Source: Centrapalus pauciflorus (taxonomy: Eukaryota; Streptophyta; Magnoliopsida; Asterales; Asteraceae). From it: 64,000 bases of DNA. A program made the translations under genes and the position numbers. The notes below the pieces were generated by a model. The model saw only the letters and a program-made list of their open reading frames with translations. It made no database searches and had not been told where the DNA came from. The first letter of the stretch is position 1. The number at the start of each line of letters is the position of its first letter. This document shows, piece by piece, positions 33,264 to 45,254 of this stretch. The DNA lies in NCBI GenBank assembly GCA_020465985.1, contig JAANYP010002834.1, positions 116,001 through 180,000 of the forward strand, given 5' to 3'.

Positions 33264-33820
33264 AGGCCGCTAATGAAGCGGAAGTTCGGCACGAAGAGCC
33301 GAACAGAGAGGCGTCTACCTCGCACAGCCAAGGTAATGACGGTGTTGATTTTGACCGCGTCATGAGGCGGTTAGATGACTTAGTAGTGGGTCAAGGTGAG
33401 TTCCGGGAGGACGTGACCCAGAGGTTAGACGAGATGAATGGGCGAATGACACATATTTATGATAGGGTCGATCACTTGTCGGGTTGGGTAGATCAGCTTC
33501 AGGATGGGCAGAGAGCTCTGGCATATCAAAATGCCTATTACCAGCACCATAACTGGGCATACTGGGAGGGAGTTCGACATCACGAGGTCTTCGTAGCCGA
33601 TATGCCATATCAGTCATATAAGGATTACACGATGCCCAACTACCAGACCTACGACCCTGCCGTAGACACTCAGCGCTATCCGGCGCCTGGCAGGCAGGAG
33701 CAACCAGACCTCCCTACTCACTTGGTTCCACCTACAGCACAATACCCCACAGGCCAAAACCTGTATAGCGACTTCTTCAACAGCGTCTTCGGTCCTCCTC
33801 CGCCTCCTCCATTCGAATGA
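32448..33820 (+). pseudogene. Athila-B third ORF, copy B
   Basis: Reads FEDYGIPYFLGWESV, a TAG near 32535, then an open frame 32541-33365 with DFRLIGTVHGRDVAMDAQII, KVLHKIIVNNILPRDSDLSK and ILHALLKGKPRLSFAW. These align with copy A (YFERLGW, DFELVGMVG, KVMWKLVTFNVLPRH, LLVHALMTGYPTVSLG). After a GA microsatellite (33225-33259) the real frame shifts to the one of 33362-33820: RRLDDLVVGQGEF, a coiled-coil-like region and a Tyr/Pro-rich tail ending PPPPPPFE. Function unknown. Confidence 0.68.
33225..33259 (+). repeat. (GA)n microsatellite within third ORF B
   Basis: About 17 GA units read as Glu-Arg repeats. The downstream coding text (EAEVRHEEPNRE, then 33362-33820) is in another frame, so repeat length decides the frame. 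Confidence 0.9.
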
Positions 33821-34712
33821 TCGGGTACTATCTTTCATTGTTCTTTGTTCCTTATGTTTCTGTCTTTTCATTTATTTTTTTCTGTTATGCGTTTAATTTC
33901 TTTATCGTTAGTTTTGTTTAATTTTAGTTTTTAGTCGAGTCCTATTTAGTTTGTAATGTTTATGTAGTCTGTCTTATCTTCCCCAATTGAGCCTTGTTTG
34001 CCGGTCAGACTGTGGAACATGATGATAAATAGAAAATACATGTACAAGGGAATTGGCTAGTGTTGATAGGATATTCTATAATTAAGAAAAGAGTCGTAAG
34101 AATAATTTAAAATTTTTGCTATGTAAAGTTGAATTCAAGTATGTTAAAATTTATTTGGGCTTAAATATAAGTAATGTGTCAAAAGATTTTGGAAACTCAT
34201 GCAATAAGGAGGAGAACTTAATCACGTTTTTAGCATCAAAAGTGAGTTAATTGTAGTCTAGATGGTTCGGGAAACTAAGTCCGTAGGGGTACCATCCATG
34301 CCTAATCCCCTAAAACCATCTGGTTTGGGAGTGATTGACTAAAATCTCGCTACATGGACCATCTAGATAATTTTAGTTGGAAAGAATATAAATAAAAGCA
34401 TGATGTTAAAAAGAAAAAGTTATCGTAAACATGCATAGAGGGAAAAGATGGTCAAAAGACCCACGTGTGTTAAGTTTCGTAACCTTGAGCTAAAGGGGTA
34501 ATTCCAAGAGTGAGATACACTATATAAATTCTAAGGGAAATACATTTTAACTGAAAACATCTTCGATTTACATGTTAAAATTTTAATGCATTAGTGCGAA
34601 GGCTAGCTTAACATAGAATTCCTAGAGTCACTCCTAATACATGCCCGGTACACGGTTAGTTCAGATTCCAAAGGCATGTTCGGGGACGACCAAGAGTTAA
34701 GTTGGGGAGGTT
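33821..34712 (+). other. Athila-B 3' untranslated region and PPT
   Basis: No ORF. The conserved hairpin AAACCA-TC-TGGTTT is at 34313-34326, flanked by CCC/GGG. A TACATGG motif and an A-rich stretch follow (34365-34420). The terminal purine tract agttggggaggt (34700-34711) abuts the 3' LTR. Confidence 0.75.
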
Positions 34713-35840
34713 TGATAAGGCTATAATTTTATGTGTTTCGAAGTCATTTATGTTCATTTTAAGCACCAATACTTCGTAACTTCCATATTATTACTCCAAA
34801 ATTATGTTTCAGGGTCAAGAGGTCAAATAGAAGCAGCTCGAGAAAATTCAGCGCGAACCGAGCCGGAAGGGGCGCAGGCCTGCACCACCTTACGCTGCAA
34901 AACAGAAAGATTGAGATATCTAGAGCACTTCCAGCGCAGCCCAACGTTCCCCTGGCCGTACCCCTGGCGCAGGGGGGGGGGCAGGCCTACTCCTGCCCTA
35001 CGCTGGGTCGGCGTAAAAATGCGTTTTCATCCTCAGAAACCCTAAATCTGCCTCCTCTATAAATAGGGTCAATGGCAGCCATTTGAGGAGCTCCCGGAAG
35101 TGTCGAAAGAAGTGGCGAAGCCCTGCCGGAGTGGATTCACAATACAAGTACGATGACGGTGGTTCGCAAGCTTACAACTATGTCTGCGATCAACACCATT
35201 GAAGAGCATACGATGAGCGGCTAAACACCATAGCCGTTTGCGGAGGATCTACGGCTAAGTGTTACTTTACTCGAATTTTTATATCCTTTGATGTATTTGC
35301 GTTGATTGAAATACTCTATGTGTATTCAAATGATAAGCATTTGGTTATGATTATGATTGTATGTTTTGATTGGTAAAAGCAAGATAGTTCATAATAGTGT
35401 TATTATTTGTGTTGAGTCCATTAGCTTAGGGATTAAGACAAGTAATGAATATTGCATGCGCTATGCCGAGAGTTATTGGTTAAAACGTGTATGATTAATT
35501 TAACCGCACAATTAATTATGTCTATGTGATTGTTGCATGAAATTCGAGTGGGTAATACTTATGTCGTGGTGATTCCGTGAATGGTTATCTTTGATTCGAT
35601 TGTTAATTTACTATGTTAGTTATTTGCCGTTAATTTTAGTCACAAATTAGTTGTAAGTCATTAATCTAAACAAATCATCCAATTCACTCAATTCACAATT
35701 TAAAGTGCTTTCATAAAACTCACAAAGCTATCCGATTAACCCTAATTACATACGCACTCCCTATGGATTTGACCCTTACTTCTCTGAGCTAAATGGTAGA
35801 TATAAGGATTATTTCTGCGGGTCACAACGATGGCTCATCA
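34713..35840 (+). repeat. Athila-B 3' LTR
   Basis: 1,128 bp, TGATAAGG...CTCATCA, the same length as the 5' copy. The GC-rich block is at 34866-35005 and the TATA box at 35058-35066. The leader hairpin reads TAGCCGT/ACGGCTA (35231-35257), differing from the 5' LTR by a compensated pair. Confidence 0.95.
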
Positions 35841-37843
35841 CCGTGCACACTACAAATGCACCGACAATGATGAGCGGAAGTCCTGTCACAGCTACCCCAT
35901 CGCCAGCTGTGAGCACAGGCCATCATGGGACCTCTACGGAGTCTCCAGTGATGCAAACGGAAAGCCTAAGTGGCTCCGGGTTACAACGGGACTTTGTGTC
36001 CAAATCAGATTTTGCAGAGTTCAAGGCTATCATGTCGCAACAACTAAGCGACATGTATACCTTCATGACCCAACAACTAGCAACACATGCCATCCCATCG
36101 CTCGAAGATGTCAAGTGTTCATTCCATTCACTACTAAAAGCATCGTCGAACCTTTCATCCACCAACGCTTTGATCCTAGAAATTCTTAACAACAAGGCAT
36201 CTGGATCATCCAACCAACAAAATCCACTTGTTCATCAAATGGGCGAGCGATTGAAAGTTATAGTTGAATCCTGCCACGTCTCCAACCAAGGCACAAAAAG
36301 AAAGCCTGATGATCAGGATGATCCTGATTAGCATGAGGGGGAGAAACGAGCAAGGGCAGCTGGAAAAGCCTTAATGATATATGAAGAACCTGCTCCTTCA
36401 ACTCCAAAACCATCAGCCCCTTCTCGCAAATCAGCACATCATTAATCAGAAGTTGAGCTTCCGGCTGAGTCTCTTGAGGAATCTGACTCAGGGGCTCAGC
36501 TAGCTTTCACGGTTTGGGAAGATCCAAAGGATACTACCAATTATGGTGAAGAAGAAGAGAATTATGTTGTTGTTCCTCTGAGGATGTTCGACCCAAATGA
36601 AGTCATCATCATAGACTCCGATGAAGAGGAACAGGAAGCAACAGAAGTACAGTTAAAAGAAGCTTTGCGATAGAGTATGCCGGTGAAGAAGGAGTCGCTC
36701 CAGAAGAATTTGAATTTGAAATCCTTTTTAATGATCCAGTACCACCTTCTCCAACTCCAGCTACAGCTCTAGTTCAACCAGTCCAACAAGCCTCATCCGG
36801 TCTGACGAAGATTCCAATGATTCCAGATCAGTCTTTTGAGCATGTTGAATCTTCACGGAGGTTTTCCATTTTCCAAGAACGGATCTTCTTACTCCATCCT
36901 CTGTCGCTCCCAATGTACTAAAAGAAATTACTAGACTGCAAGCAGGGACGTCTGAAGGTGTTAGCTTTTCAAAAAAAATGAGAGAAGCGACACACCGAAA
37001 GGCTAACTGCCCAAGCCATCGACTAGGTAAAGCAGAGGGTGCATGGAGGAAAATATATAAGAAGATGTTCGTCAGGGAGTTAAAGATGATCAGAGCTGAC
37101 TTGATTTGGTCTCTAAAGGGATCCGTTTATGTTGCCATGGTTGGAGCCCTGAGAAAAAGCAAGGAATCTGTGAGAAACCGATCGCTTTTTGTGAAAGTTG
37201 TCAAAATAAAATTTGACAAGTTCTTGAGCATATTTTATCCATTTTTCAAGTTGAACAAGTGGACAATTCTTTCTCAGAATTCTCAGAGGCAGATTTCGCT
37301 AACTTGTTTTTGTAGGATCTCGAGTTCTTATATTTACATCTTTTACATAAGAAGAGCATGGATCCGGTTCACAAGAATGCCCAATGAAGCATTGTAAAGT
37401 TTCTTCGTCGAAATCTTACTCTGTCATAGATATTCGATTTCCAAATCGCGTTAGAGGCAAGGCAAAAAAGGTAAATCTGCTTGCTCCTAATCAAGACACT
37501 CCAGGACTCGAATGTTTACCTATATCAAAGGTGACTAATTCACCGACGATCGGAGTGGTCTACCTGAACTCACAACGTAAGAAATCCTTCATGAGAAGAA
37601 ACGAGCTCGAGAAATATTCTGATGGTACTTTGTACATGGTTCCTAAAATGTTGATGATCAGAATTGACAATCTGAAAGAAACTCTCAAGCAACGTACAAG
37701 ACAATGGGAGTTACAAACTGTGTTAAAACTTGTCAGAGATTTTCAACAGGATGTCCGAGATAAGTTAGAATTCAAAATGACGATCAAACGCCTTGATAAA
37801 TATTTTGATCAGAGAAAGTTGCTTCAGTCTGAAAGCTAATCAC
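35841..37843 (+). pseudogene. Sire-B third ORF, right fragment
   Basis: The frame continues from 16283 across Athila-B and reads SKSDFAEFKAIMSQQLSDMY and NALILEILNNKASGSSNQQN up to a stop at 36329-36331. Acidic Ser/Pro-rich text with stops and frameshifts follows to about 36970. Then 36978-37397 is a Lys/Arg-rich fragment, and 37384-37839 is a clean C-terminal domain (FMRRNELEKYSDGTLYMV ... LVRDFQQDVRDKLE). The last domain type is, from memory, common at the end of Sirevirus-like third ORFs in Asteraceae. No membrane segment is visible. Function unknown. Confidence 0.62.
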
Positions 37844-37855
37844 AAAGGGGGAGAA
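37844..37855 (+). other. Sire-B polypurine tract
   Basis: AAAGGGGGAGAA immediately before the LTR TG at 37856. A canonical copia PPT, the plus-strand DNA primer. Confidence 0.88.
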
Positions 37856-38215
37856 TGTTAGATCTATAGTTATGATAATATTCAGGGTTTAAATTGTCAT
37901 AAACAATAGTTATTTTTATGGCAAATATGTAAGGATTCAAAGTCTTGTGTAAATGGGTCAAAAGATCTAAAAGGTCAACCAATGGGTTTATGGTTTAGTA
38001 TTTGAATCCATCTTTTTAGTTTGCTTATAATAGAGGAGTTAGGGTTTTTCTATGTAGTTAATCCATTCAGCTTTTGTACGTACGTTGAAGACTTATTGAG
38101 GTTATTATTATTTGCTTTGAATGTGCTTCATATTGTTCATATTAGTGTTCTACATGTTCTTGATGTTCTTGATATGTATGATTATGTTGAATGCATGCTT
38201 AATATGGGAATTACA
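37856..38215 (+). repeat. Sire-B 3' LTR (right end approximate)
   Basis: Starts TGTTAGATCTATAG after a perfect PPT. The sequence has LTR character with a TATA-like ttataatag near 38025-38035. The end is set at a CA near 38214 because no partner LTR is in the window. It could extend to about 38228. Confidence 0.65.
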
Positions 38216-40048
38216 AAAACAACAACAATCATAAACTTAAAGAAATTTTTGCATATGTTTAATAGAATTTACAAACAAACTTCAACGTAATGTTACAAAG
38301 GGTACATTTGGCTAGTCTAAATCGTCTTCATCATCTCAATCTTTCCTACCCAAATTCTCAAAGACTTCAAATTATATAATGAATACCACTGAATATGTAA
38401 CAGTCTATAAACTTCAAGCTACAAAATAAAGTAGCTGAAACTATTAGAATCTTTCCCTGTTCCTGAAAAGGTGAAAGCTGCAGTTGTAAGCTGAATGTTT
38501 AACGAGAAAATAGACTTACTGAACAGAAACATTTAAGATCAATTATGTTTTATGATGATCTTTGATTTAGTTTGTCAATTAACACCTTTAATCTCAGTAT
38601 ATGTAATGTTCATATTTTAGTAACAAGAAGTTACTGTTACATTCTTTTAGTCTAATATACACATGATTGTGTAATTTCATTACAACCTCTCTACTAGTTA
38701 CTTGTGAACTAGTAGGAGAATCATCATCACATATCCTTTCTTTTTATAGAGTCATATCTAGTCACAAGCATCGCAACAAGCTCAGTTAAGCAAGTAAGAG
38801 ATAATCATCATTCAAGAGCATCGCTACAGCTTTAGATTACGTCGATAGATGATAGTCCCACATTTACATATATACAGAGATATGGATAACTTCTCACTAA
38901 TTGGACAAATAATCATGTACTATCATTTGAGAATTCATCACTAGTAAGTGATTATCTCGGTTATCAATTAATTTTCAAATTATAACTATTCACATGTACT
39001 TGAAAATTAATGCAACACTTCTCACTTTGACTACTTGTTCACAAATGATAAATAACACTCATGATAGATCATACTCATAGAAATCTTGAGTATTAAAAAC
39101 CCTTTTCAAACAAAATTCTGTATCTTGATGTGGGAAACCTATCACCATTGGAAATATCAGTCTTTGACATCCTATCTTGAGAATAGTTCAATGATCTATT
39201 TTGTCAAAATATATACACTTTACCTACTTGATCTCAAATTGTTAACATGATCTACTTGTTCATGACATTTCTTATTAGTTCTTATGCCATACATCAAGCA
39301 CTTTTATCTTGTTGCTTGCCATTATTCTTTTATTTATGTTATCATTGATCAACTTCCTTACCGTACTATGTCTTTTAGCTTTCATGGTTGTGAGTGCAAT
39401 AAAGTTGATGACTTTATTCTTAAGATTATCACAAATAAAATAAAATCCATGATCATAACTTGTTTTCGTTGAGATACGAAAATCTCATATGACTTAAAGG
39501 CTAATAAAATTGTTGTCCATATAAAGTTTTTTAAATGAGATTCTCTTCTTTCATTGCTTTATCATATGTGGCTTGGACATTATTCATAATATACAAGAGA
39601 ACACACTAGAATCACTATATGGTAGCCTTTGTTTAAAATTGAATTCTTTGCTCTTTGTATATACCGATATATACTTTTTTGAAATATCACTAAATCTCAC
39701 AATCATAGTCTTGAATGAATTTTAAAGACTGACTCTGAATATTCTGATCAATCAGATGATCGAGCACTGATATCCATTATAAAGCTAATACTTTGTCTTT
39801 ATAATTAATGACATCAGAATCATTGTGTATTTACATTAATAGCTATTAAAAATTATGAATGGATTCACTTCCCCTTAATTTCTTGGTAATTCAATCCATA
39901 ATCGGAGTGGTTAATAATGCACGTAAGTTTGCTGATATAAAGCTATGCGGTCTTGTTTGTGTATCATTATTATCAGTAGCACTTCTAGTCATTACATTTG
40001 GAAATAGTTTTGATTGTCCTAAAAACTGCAGGGCATAGAGGGGGTGGT
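38216..40048 (+). other. Unassigned AT-rich DNA
   Basis: No convincing ORF, RNA gene or LTR is seen. The small open frame at 39284-39472 has no recognisable motif. A perfect 9-bp inverted repeat (CTACTAGTT/AACTAGTAG, 7-nt loop) lies at 38691-38715. This may be the oldest intergenic DNA or an unrecognised decayed element between the two towers. Confidence 0.5.
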
Positions 40049-41192
40049 TGATCGATGCATTTTACATTATGGTTTATCATGCTCAATTCACATGTAAATG
40101 CATCTCTTTTATAGAATATATGCTACTTTCATAAGTATTTTGTTTGAATTAGGTGATGGAAGCAAATGGCTAAAATTGGTGTTGTTTGGAGTGAAAAGAC
40201 TTGAAAAGGAGCAGCGGATCAATCTGCCAAAAGGCGATCAATCTGTCCGAGAGCAGAAAGTTTCAGAAGAATGTCAGAGCTTCAGCGGACTAATCCGCCC
40301 AAAGCCCCATCAGTCTGTCTGGACGGAATCTTTCAGAGATGAATGGATAAACATCAATATATTCCATTGGGATTTGGAATTATCTATAAATAGGGATGCC
40401 ATAGAACGTCCAAAACACATCTCACACACATCCAAAGCCCCTCTTTCACCTCTATCACCCGCCGGAACTCCATTTAACACCGAATCAACGTCAAGATCAA
40501 TTCCGCTTCAACCATTAACGCCTTGAAGATGTATTCACTAATCAAGATGCAATCTTTGAAGGCTATGGAGGGCTAATCTCATCACGGTTACTTCTGGGGA
40601 TAATCCATAGTGAAGTTTTTATATTTTGTCAAGTAGTTTTGTTATATAACATTGATACATTCCATGTGGTTTTCATTAGTTAATCATATGATTGTGTTTT
40701 TGTGTTCATGCTTTTATTGTTGATTATCGTAAAACGAATTATTGCAATCATATCGTTCGTGCCGAGCTCAAACTAGAATAGGAGTTAAGACGAGTGATGA
40801 TGAAAACATACTTCGTGCCCAAGATATATCAATAATATTGCAAATAGGTCATGTCTATGTGATCTTGAGTATAACTTAATGAAAGATAGAATATAATTAC
40901 TTTTCTATGTGATAAAACCCAGAAGTAATCCATCCATTCATATACTCACAACCTAAGTGTTTGGTGTTATTGTGTTCTAAAGTGTTTCTAGTTAGTGATT
41001 CTTGTTTCGTTTAAGTTTGAATTTATTAATTAATGTTCATTGTTAAGTTTCATTATTCGCTCAAGTAAAGAGTTTATATTTGTGTTTTCGCTGCAACTAT
41101 AACCACATGTTCCTCGTGGATTCAATCCCTCTTACCCTAACTACTTAGGTTATTTGGAGTTTATTTTTGACGAGTTGACGACATCTCGAACA
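40049..41192 (+). repeat. Athila-C 5' LTR (left end tentative)
   Basis: The right end (CGAACA) is fixed by the PBS. The left end is proposed at TGATCGATG because the length (1,144 bp) and the AT-rich first 110 bases match the Athila-A and Athila-B LTRs. A TATA box TATAAATAG lies at 40385-40393, preceded by a GC-richer block with GATCAATCTG repeats (40215-40340). The partner LTR is outside the window. Confidence 0.6.
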
Positions 41193-41197
41193 AATTT

Positions 41198-41215
41198 TGG
41201 CGCCGTTGCCGGGGA
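41198..41215 (+). other. Athila-C primer-binding site, tRNA-Asp
   Basis: TGGCGCCGTTGCCGGGGA, a full 18-nt complement to plant tRNA-Asp, five bases after the LTR. The short AT-rich leader to the gag ATG at 41368 holds no ORF. Confidence 0.93.
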
Positions 41216-41367
41216 ACTAGTGCGCTTATAGGAAAGCGATTTTTTTGTTTTAATTTTTCTAGTATTAAATTAAAAAATCCAAAAATATTAGTTTTTATCT
41301 TTCTTAGAATTAGTTTACTTGCTTTTGCTTTCTTTATTTTTCTTGTTTTCAGGTTATATATCATTGC

Positions 41368-42884
41368 ATGCACACACGTCATTGTGGACGTGATTCCCCA
41401 CTACAATACGCACCAGAGTTAGAGAGAACAGATCGTATTATTCATAAATCATTAAGGGAGCAAAGAGAATCTAAAAAGAAGCGACAAGGACCATTGTTCC
41501 CTGAAGAAAAGCCTCTGGACGAAGGAACATCGACTAGTGCTAGAATGGGAGATCGAAACGATAACATAATAGGCCCTCAAGGACGTCCAATTGCATCTTA
41601 TTTCCAGCCGGATACCTATGATGATCCATCACCCATAGTTTATCCGGAAGGAGATAATTTGACTATAGATATTCGACCCCAAGTTGTGAGCAATTTATCA
41701 ATCTATCGGGGTACTGCTAGTGAAGAGCCATATCAACACCTCTACGAATTTCTCAGAATGTGCAATCTTAATCAAATTAGAGGTATGACAAGGAATGATC
41801 TCAGGTTACGTCTTTTCCCTTTTTCTTTAAAAGATAGAGCAAGTCAATGCTTTGCATCACTTCCCGCGGGTAGCATTACTACGTGGGATGATATGCAAAA
41901 ACAATTTTTACATGAGTACTATCCCATCAGTAAAACTAGTGAGATTCGAAAACAAATTAATGATTTTTCACAATTACCCGGCGAAGAATTTCATGAAGCA
42001 TTTGATCGTCTCAAAGAAATGCTACGATCATGCCCGCATCATGCTATTCCTCGTTGGCAATTAGTGAAAACGATTTTTGATGGGGTAGATGTTTTTAGCA
42101 GACAAATGATTAATGCTGCTAGTGGAGGTGGTTTCTTAAGTCGGGAGGGTGAGGATGCTTGGAGATTATTAGAAATATTATATGAGGATTTAAAAACTCA
42201 AGCCTCATCCACTCGACAAAAGCCTGCTGTCACACTTCATGCTGCTTCAGGGTTAGATCTAAATTGGAAAAATGAAGTTAATACATCTATATCTGATACT
42301 CATAGGAAGCTTGACTTCATAATTCAAAATATGGGGAAAGGCAGTGCTTCTGTCTTGCAGGTACAAGAGTCGTGCTCATTATGTGGAGACCCGTCTCACA
42401 AAGGGGATGATTGTCTTCAAATGCTCCATTGAATGAACAAGTCAACGAGGCACAAGGATTCCAACGAAAGTATGATCCATACTCTAATACCTATAATCCG
42501 GGGTGGGGAGATCATCCAAACTTTCGTTGGAAGAATGATGAGCATTATAATGCTAAGCCACGATACGATGGGGATGGTTCTGCTAACCAAAACCGACAGC
42601 AATACCAGCAATGGCCACAACAACAGTTTCATGGACAGAGTTCAGGTCAAAGTGGGAACCAAGATAGAGGAGATGAGAGTAGTGTGGATCAAAAGCTTGA
42701 TAAGATCATGGAGTTCTTAACATTCCTTGATAAAAAGACAACCCAAACACATCAAGAGACGAGTGCAAATTCCAAGTCTATTGCAGCACTGGAGAAGCAA
42801 GTGGGTCAATTAGCAGAGAAACTGAATAAAAGAGATGAGGGAAGCCTTCCGAGCACCACAACGGTAAATCCTTCACATCAGTGA
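41368..42884 (+). pseudogene. Athila-C gag, one frameshift and one stop
   Basis: ATG 41368 opens 354 residues of Athila Gag: MHTRHCGRDSPLQY, then the capsid-like domain with LRLRLFPFSLKDRASQCF, WDDMQKQFLHEYYP and QLPGEEFHEAFDRLKEML, and a knuckle-like CSLCGDPSHKGDDC at the end. The frame shifts at about 42411-42432 into an Asn/Gln-rich tail that ends with a coiled-coil-like EKQVGQLAEKL and a TGA at 42882-42884. Gag is otherwise well preserved, unlike in Athila-B. Confidence 0.88.
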
Positions 42885-44116
42885 GCCGGTAAGGAACAAC
42901 TGAATGAGGTAATCACTTTACGTAGTGGTAAGAAAGTGGATAATAAGGTATGTACGCCTAATCCTAAAGATACCGATGATGATTGTGAAGTAGTATACGA
43001 TGAACCAAAGCCAACAGAAACACAAGATAAAAAGAAGGATAAAGAATGTGATAAAGTGGCACCTAAAGTTGGGGAGGGGGGTACAAGTTCTTCTCTGGTA
43101 CCCCTCCCCTCAGCTTTAGAGAAACCGGCCTCCTTTCCATTCAGGAAGAGAGGACCAAAGGCTACAGATATGTGGGAAATATTCAATCAAGTTAAAGTTA
43201 ATGTTCCCCTTATCAAATTGATACAGCAAGTTCCGTCATATGCTAAATTTTTAAAAGATTTATGCATTCAAAAGTATAAACTTCAAGCTTCAATGCTGAA
43301 AACAATTGAGTTGACGGAACATGCTAGTGCCATTTTATCGAATTCTCTTCCACCTAAACTCAAAGATCCTGGAACGCCTTTAATATCAATCACAATGGGC
43401 AACATTCAAATAAAAAAGGCGCTTCTTGATTTAGGAGCTAGTGTAAATATACTCCCAGGGAATGTGTTTGATAGATACGATCTTGGTATGCTACAACAAA
43501 CTGACGTACTCTTACAGTTAGCAGACCGATCTACCAAAATTCCTCGGGGTGTGTTGGCCGATGTGATTGTTAAAGTAGAGGATTTTTATTATCCCGTTCA
43601 CTTTTTGGTTTTAGATACGGAGACTACAGTTAAAGATTGTCAACCCACAATCATCCTAGGTCGCCCTTTCTTGGCAACAGTGAATGCACAAATTAATTGC
43701 CGATCTGGGGCAATGGACATCACTTTCGGTAATAGGAAAATGAGGTTAAATGTCTTTAATTCCTTGATAAATGCACCAATGGAAAGTGAGTGTTATATGG
43801 TAGATACTATTAATGATACTGTGCACACATTTATGCCATGTATGCAAACTGATGATGCTTTGAAGCATTACTTTTGTTTTGACAGGGATGACCTTGCAGA
43901 CTTAAAAGAGGTTCAGGTGATTCAGAAAGCGGTAATGAGCTCATTTGAGAAAAAGGAACCTCCATGGACGCACATAGTCGAGTCACTTCCAATTTACTTC
44001 AATCCATCATTGAAAATATCTTTAGAGAATCCTCCTAACTCTGAACTCAAAACTCTCCCTTCTCATCTTAAGTATGCAATTCTTGGGCCAAGTGAAACCT
44101 TACCTATGATAACTTC
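42885..44116 (+). pseudogene. Athila-C protease and start of RT linker
   Basis: The same frame as the gag tail after its stop: NEVITLRSGKK, a Pro/Lys linker, then retropepsin with ALLDLGASVNILP near 43425-43465 and ILGRPFLATVNAQ near 43655. It ends in the RT linker (LENPPNSELKTLPSHL ... SETLPMITS) where Sire-C is inserted at 44117. The frame continues at 62291. Confidence 0.88.
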
Positions 44117-44736
44117 TGTAAGGTCTTGCAACTACAGAACTATCTAGACGCGACACACACCAACGAGTGCGGAATCCTCGTTAGTGGCTTGACGGTAAGA
44201 TCATACGCACGGAACACGGAGACTACCACAACGTTGCACGATCGACTACGAACGCGATGATTCTCTCCGAACGAACACAATATCAGCTGATAAACTCGAG
44301 AGCGCCTTTTGCTAATTGCTCACACGAATTCTGCAAAAGTCTGTTAATGATTCGAGTTAATCCCTAAATATAGAGGTCCATTCGAGTTTGTCATTGGACA
44401 AACTCGAATCCAGGCCCAAGGCCCATTCGAGTTTGTCTACATGACACATTCGAATTTACCTCCCATGTTAAATTCGAATTTATCCTATATTCGAATTTCA
44501 CATGTCCAACTTCTATTTAAATATATGATTTAATTTATGTTTGAATTAATCTTTGGACTTTATGTTTGAACTTCTTGTAATACATTACATCAAGTTCAAA
44601 CATACAATCAATAAATATTAAACACATATAAGCACATATATCAAACACTAGATAGTATTCAATACTTTGTAACATGACTTAGACAAAATGCTAATAGGAC
44701 TCAGATTGCTATCGTCACACAGGGTGTACCAACAGA
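44117..44736 (-). repeat. Sire-C 3' LTR
   Basis: 620 bp, collinear with 61667-62290. It holds several TTCGAGTTT/TTCGAATTT motifs (44340-44510). On the element strand it begins TGTTGGTACACCC. Confidence 0.94.
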
Positions 44737-44749
44737 CTCCCCCTTGACG
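44737..44749 (-). other. Sire-C polypurine tract
   Basis: TCAAGGGGGAGTC on the element strand, immediately upstream of the 3' LTR. Confidence 0.88.
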
Positions 44750-44775
44750 ATAGCTTCTAACTATTTACATTTTGA

Positions 44776-45254
44776 TTAAGTACTAGGTTTATTGAAACTG
44801 CTGCCAGCATACAATCCTTGCTCAACACATACTTTAACTACATTCTGATACTTTCTAGCATCATATTCCATATGTGCATCACTTGAGATTTGATGAGTGT
44901 AAAGCACTTGCAGGTCAACCTTGGAAAGATTCACTAGGTGCAGCGGATCGTACACTCTAAGAATTACTTTTTCTTCAAAGTCCTCCATCACTGCTTCACC
45001 TGTTTCACTTTCCACGTACCACCAATTGAGGTTTTTCAAAACGTTCTGTGGCATTGGCTTGAGAGGGACTTTCTTCAGACATGTAACTGGTTTATATTGA
45101 ATTTTCATCCACGGTCTACCAGTTAGAGGATCAATTCGAGTATTGTCCATCACTCATTTACCAACTCTTGGATTGAGTCTTTCAAATTTTCTCGACCTCC
45201 CTTCTTTTCTAATGATCTTAGCTATGACTTCAGCATAAGGGTCGTCGCCGATAT
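44776..45254 (-). pseudogene. Sire-C third ORF, C-terminal end
   Basis: 44776-45153 is open for 125 residues: MDNTRIDPLTGRPWMKIQY, NLNWWYVESETGEAV, VYDPLHLVNLSKVDLQVLY and KVCVEQGLYAGSSF. Upstream, 45165-45240 reads YAEVIAKIIRKEGRSRKFERL and then a stop. This is the tail of the 45255-47747 protein, separated by stop or frameshift lesions. The Trp-Trp and VYDPLHL text is, from memory, typical of the last domain of post-pol ORFs in Sirevirus-like elements. Function unknown. Confidence 0.62.

Larger units (their letters stand above)
16284..35840 (+). mobile_element. Athila-B: Athila-type element with two third ORFs, gag-RT deleted
   Basis: LTRs of 1,128 bp each (16284-17411 and 34713-35840) and TSD ccgtg. 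Inside: a tRNA-Asp-like PBS, a short gag start, then directly RNase H and integrase, which Tekay interrupts at 19218-28079. Next come two diverged paralogous third ORFs and a 3' region with PPT. Protease, RT and most of gag are missing at a junction near 17990-18050. LTR divergence looks like a few percent by eye, higher than in Tekay, which agrees with the nesting. Confidence 0.93.

Noticed and set aside
36978..37397. Possible independent small basic protein
   Set aside because: It lies within the Sire-B third-ORF relic between a damaged acidic segment and the C-terminal domain, and in a different frame; most likely part of the same broken protein.
39284..39472. 62-residue frame resembling an expressed protein (FHGCECNKVDDF)
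   Set aside because: No recognised domain, AT-rich surroundings and no supporting context.
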